Shown here in pieces: positions 61,774 through 64,000 of a DNA stretch of 64,000 nt. The stretch's first letter is position 1. Every line of letters starts with the position of its first letter. The position numbers were made by a program, and so were the translations under genes. The DNA is taken from the NCBI GenBank assembly GCA_947454235.1, contig CANGIY010000007.1, positions 1 to 64,000 of the forward strand, in the 5' to 3' direction. The notes beneath the pieces are model-generated. The model was given only the letters and a program-made list of their open reading frames with translations. It was not told the DNA's origin and did no database searches. The DNA is from Chitinophagaceae bacterium (lineage in GTDB: Bacteria > Bacteroidota > Bacteroidia > Chitinophagales > Chitinophagaceae).

Positions 61774-61831
61774 AGTTACCTACTTTCGCCTTTAACACGG
61801 CACAATAGCATCAAAAAGTACCCCCTAGGAT

Positions 61832-62161
61832 ATGGATACAGGCAAGATAATAGCAGGTTTGAGAGATAAAAGAGGTTGGTCGCAGTCCGACCTAGCAGAG
61901 CATAGCGGGGTTTCGCGTGTAATGATAGGTAAGTATGAGCGTGACGAAGCTGTGCCGTCCATAGATGCAGCAAAGAAGATAGCTGCTGCCCTGGGTGTGT
62001 CGCTGGACTACCTGGCTGGCCTCACAGATAACCAGGTAGACGCTGCAACATTGAACAAGGTATTAGAGATACAGGCTTTGGCCGAAGCTGACCGCAGGCA
62101 CATCATGATTACAGTAGATGCACTCCTGCGTGATGCTAAAGCTCGTAGAGCGTATGCGTAG
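61832..62161 (+). CDS. XRE-family transcriptional regulator
   Basis: The 109-residue protein has an N-terminal HTH_3 domain (IIAGLRDKRGWSQSDLAEHSGVSRVMIGKYERDEAVPSIDAAKKIAAALGVSLDYLAGL) and a helical C-terminal tail. It is the only well-formed plus-strand gene in the array and converges on cassette gene 4 with 9 nt between stops. GC content looks higher than its neighbours. It may control the array or have arrived separately. Confidence 0.88.
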   Translation: MDTGKIIAGLRDKRGWSQSDLAEHSGVSRVMIGKYERDEAVPSIDAAKKIAAALGVSLDYLAGLTDNQVDAATLNKVLEIQALAEADRRHIMITVDALLRDAKARRAYA

Positions 62162-62170
62162 CTACCTTAT

Positions 62171-62380
62171 TTATTCGCCTTCTTCTTCAAAAAAGTCAGG
62201 ATGCAAGGGGGGTATTGATTTATGCAATCGCTCTAAAAAGTGATTTTTATGACAATAAAGTTGCTGCCCGTCGTCACTGTTGACGTTCGGATAGACAAGT
62301 AACACGGTAGCATCTTTTAAAAAGAGACCTTCCCCACAAAAACAACACGTTACTTCAATATCATTGGATTGGCCAACCAT
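62171..62380 (-). CDS. Small Cys-containing protein, cassette gene 4 (immunity-like)
   Basis: The 69-residue protein has a CCFCG knuckle near the start, a later YCHKNHF and an acidic end LHPDFFEEEGE, suggesting one zinc site. Its first 20 nt overlap the end of a tip remnant (62361-62489) in another frame, the compact arrangement typical of toxin/immunity pairs. Small proteins of this form near Rhs-type toxins are familiar to me, but I cannot name the family. Confidence 0.65.
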   Translation of the reverse strand: MVGQSNDIEVTCCFCGEGLFLKDATVLLVYPNVNSDDGQQLYCHKNHFLERLHKSIPPLHPDFFEEEGE

Positions 62381-62489
62381 AGTTTTTTGCTATTCTGATA
62401 ATACTTTTTTTAGACCAGTTCGCCATTGTCGTAATAACTTTTCCAGTTGATGGATTTTCTACAACGGCATTATATCTTCCTGGAGTAAC
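62361..62489 (-). pseudogene. Toxin C-terminal tip remnant (42 codons after the repeat)
   Basis: The frame continues from the repeat-encoded PRDPRFKRGPV into VTPGRYNAVVENPSTGKVI and ends NYGWPIQ, a protein-like C-terminus with basic and aromatic residues. It overlaps the immunity-like gene by 20 nt. There is no start of its own, so it would be expressed only if joined to an upstream toxin body. Family not assigned. Confidence 0.5.
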
Positions 62490-62765
62490 CACTGGTCCTC
62501 GTTTGAAACGAGGATCACGCGGTTGGGCGTTTGTAAGGTCCGTACCAATCTATCCTGTTTGCTAAAAGGTACAGGCTGTGTTTTTGATCCAGTTGATCAG
62601 CTAAGCTTGTGAAAAATCCAAGCTGTGAAGTGTTCGTTGGTTTTGTAAGCATATCAATTCTGCAAGATTTTGTAACCTCAATTTACAAATTTTGCAGAAT
62701 AATCCACCTATCTTTTTCTATAAGCCCTTTACGGGCGCACGTTTGAGCTTTTTTGAGGACCGACT
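62489..62765 (-). repeat. A-type array repeat, copy 3 (277 bp)
   Basis: Same ends and hairpins as copies 1 and 2. The similarity to copy 1 runs on to about 62805. Confidence 0.85.
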
Positions 62766-62820
62766 TACTACACAATGCTTTTAGGTATTTTTGAGGTACG
62801 ACCAGTTTGTTTCGTTAAAC

Positions 62821-63429
62821 TTAGGATTCAGATTTTCGCTCATTTTTCACAATGCAATGGCGTTTATTTTTTTTAATATGCCAATTTTCAAGTATATACG
62901 TATCTAATAGCCCTTTTTTGAACTCTACACAAAAAACATAATCAACAAATTTTTTATTGTTTTTTATTTCTTCCATAATAGGGTCGTAGTCGTATATTGC
63001 ATATATATCACCCTTGAATTTATAAAATAACTTTCTATTTTGTGTTTCCGTTGCAATTCCTTCAATTTCACATTTTTCAAAAGTTGAGTAATTGTTTTGT
63101 GATTTGTAGATAATGTAATAGTTGATTGGTATTAGAAGTATCCCTGACGTAAAATATGAAATGACACAGAGTTTCAAAATCGCAAGTCCAATAAAAATTG
63201 CTCTTTCCGATTTTTCTGTTTTAAAATACTTTTCTCTTGTTTTTCGATAATTGGCGCGAATCAAAATGATAAAAATGCAAATGAATGAAATAAATAACAA
63301 ATAATACGGATAGTTTAAAATAATATCTTTTGATTTCATGTAGAAAAAATATATTATTAAAGTAGCCGCCATAGTGTATAAATCAGTTAAGCGTTTTTGG
63401 TTCAGTTGTTTATTTTTACTCCTTTTCAT
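62821..63429 (-). CDS. Four-helix membrane protein, cassette gene 5
   Basis: This 202-residue, AT-rich gene encodes a Lys-rich protein with hydrophobic segments near 18-34, 40-58, 80-100 and 100-112, and a cytosolic C-terminal half (KFKGDIYAIYDYDPIMEEIKNNKKF). No family recognised. Its ATG is 5 nt after the stop of the tip fragment at 63435-63767, so a membrane immunity protein to that tip is the likely reading. Confidence 0.6.
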   Translation of the reverse strand: MKRSKNKQLNQKRLTDLYTMAATLIIYFFYMKSKDIILNYPYYLLFISFICIFIILIRANYRKTREKYFKTEKSERAIFIGLAILKLCVISYFTSGILLIPINYYIIYKSQNNYSTFEKCEIEGIATETQNRKLFYKFKGDIYAIYDYDPIMEEIKNNKKFVDYVFCVEFKKGLLDTYILENWHIKKNKRHCIVKNERKSES

Positions 63430-63434
63430 ATATG

Positions 63435-63767
63435 TTAGTTATCTTTAACTCCTCTAACTTTTTTCTGTGATTCATCACCCACTTTTTTAACACTTTCTAC
63501 TTTAGCTTTTGCTCCTGTAGCTTTTGCTGCATTTATACCTATATCTTTTGCAGCTTGTTGAATTTTTTTAACTCTATTTTCTATTGTTTTTTTAGTACTA
63601 CCTGAACTTTCTACATTTTTAAAGAACTTCTCGAACTGTTTAGCAAGTTTGGAGTTTGACTTTTCTAACTTTTTATACATTTCTCCTGCTTTGCCTCCCA
63701 CTGGTCCTCGTTTGAAACGAGGATCACGCGGTTGGGCGTTTGTAACGCCCGTACCACAAAATAACAA
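63435..63767 (-). pseudogene. Orphan C-terminal tip fused to repeat-encoded residues
   Basis: The 110-codon frame begins within the B-type repeat (CGTGVTNAQPRDPRFKRGPVG) and then becomes unique: a Lys/Ala/Ser-rich helical segment (AGEMYKKLEKSNSKLAKQFEKF... to KKVRGVKDN). The repeat part is probably not a real N-terminus. The unique 87 residues look like the detached tip of a larger protein. Directly followed by cassette gene 5. Toxin activity is not evident from motifs. Confidence 0.5.
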
Positions 63768-64000
63768 CCACAGGATTTACTTCATAATCACATCAACCTT
63801 CACTAAACTATTCACACCTGTATAATCAATTGCGCTACTGAATAAATAATCTTCGGCACGTGAACTAAGCCCCTGATCCTTGTTTGTAATCGAGGACCAG
63901 GGTGGATATTTATCACCTGACATTAGTCAAAGTTATGGTATTGTTCGAGGCGTTACAAATGCCCTGCCGTGTGATCCTCGTTGCAAACAAGGACCAGTGC
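63698..64000 (-). repeat. B-type array repeat, copy 2 (reaches window edge)
   Basis: Near-identical to 59795-60100, with the same inverted ends. On the minus strand it holds a 48-codon frame MSGDKYPPWSSITNKDQ...VDVIMK (63777-63923). Confidence 0.75.

Noticed and set aside
58902-64000. CRISPR array
   Set aside because: The repeats are 277-306 bp, separated by genes of variable length, with no short regular repeats and spacers and no cas genes.

Overview
This window looks like a chromosomal segment of a member of the Bacteroidota, most likely the Chitinophagaceae lineage. The signs are many TAnnTTTG-type -7 promoter boxes with little Shine-Dalgarno signal, C-terminal type IX secretion sorting domains, DUF3810, DUF5117-type zinc proteases and MbnP/MbnH-like proteins. 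EF-P carries the tip loop NKTARAA, which I recall from this lineage. There are no rRNA, tRNA or CRISPR features that I can support.

Most of the window is core genome. It holds envelope and sugar-nucleotide genes (UDP-glucose dehydrogenase and UDP-xylose synthase, WecB, LpxD, heparinase II/III, NlpC/P60, two OmpA proteins), isoprenoid genes (dxs, ispH), riboflavin genes (ribE, ribF), the efp-accB-accC operon, ftsY, clpS, dcd, YebC, a POT transporter, L-serine dehydratase, a two-component pair and a four-PAS kinase. A block at 9.6-12.3 kb resembles an anti-sigma/periplasmic-sensor/MbnP/MbnH cluster.

Three accessory regions stand out. (1) 13.35-14.30 kb: a minus-strand unit of small ORFs between an intrinsic terminator and a promoter with two direct ACCGTTCGTGAA boxes 20 bp apart. 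The same promoter architecture recurs at 58.06-58.13 kb, suggesting a small regulon of an AlgR/LytTR-like regulator. (2) 14.77-18.47 kb: a coupled two-gene operon of a protein with two PD-(D/E)XK-like nuclease regions and an SF1/UPF1-like helicase. It lies between related 24-bp repeats and is a good candidate for an uncharacterised anti-phage system. (3) 58.9-64.0 kb: an array of small, mostly minus-strand genes separated by 277-bp and roughly 306-bp hairpin repeats. Short C-terminal tip remnants begin exactly at the repeats and abut or overlap the next small gene, the layout expected of polymorphic-toxin tip/immunity cassettes. The parent toxin gene would lie to the right of the window.

Other repeats are a pair of 160-bp MITE-like elements (48.14 and 53.10 kb), REP-like palindromes on both sides of a secreted NHL-repeat gene (38.9 and 40.9 kb), and a further dispersed family at 14.4, 18.5 and 41.0 kb.
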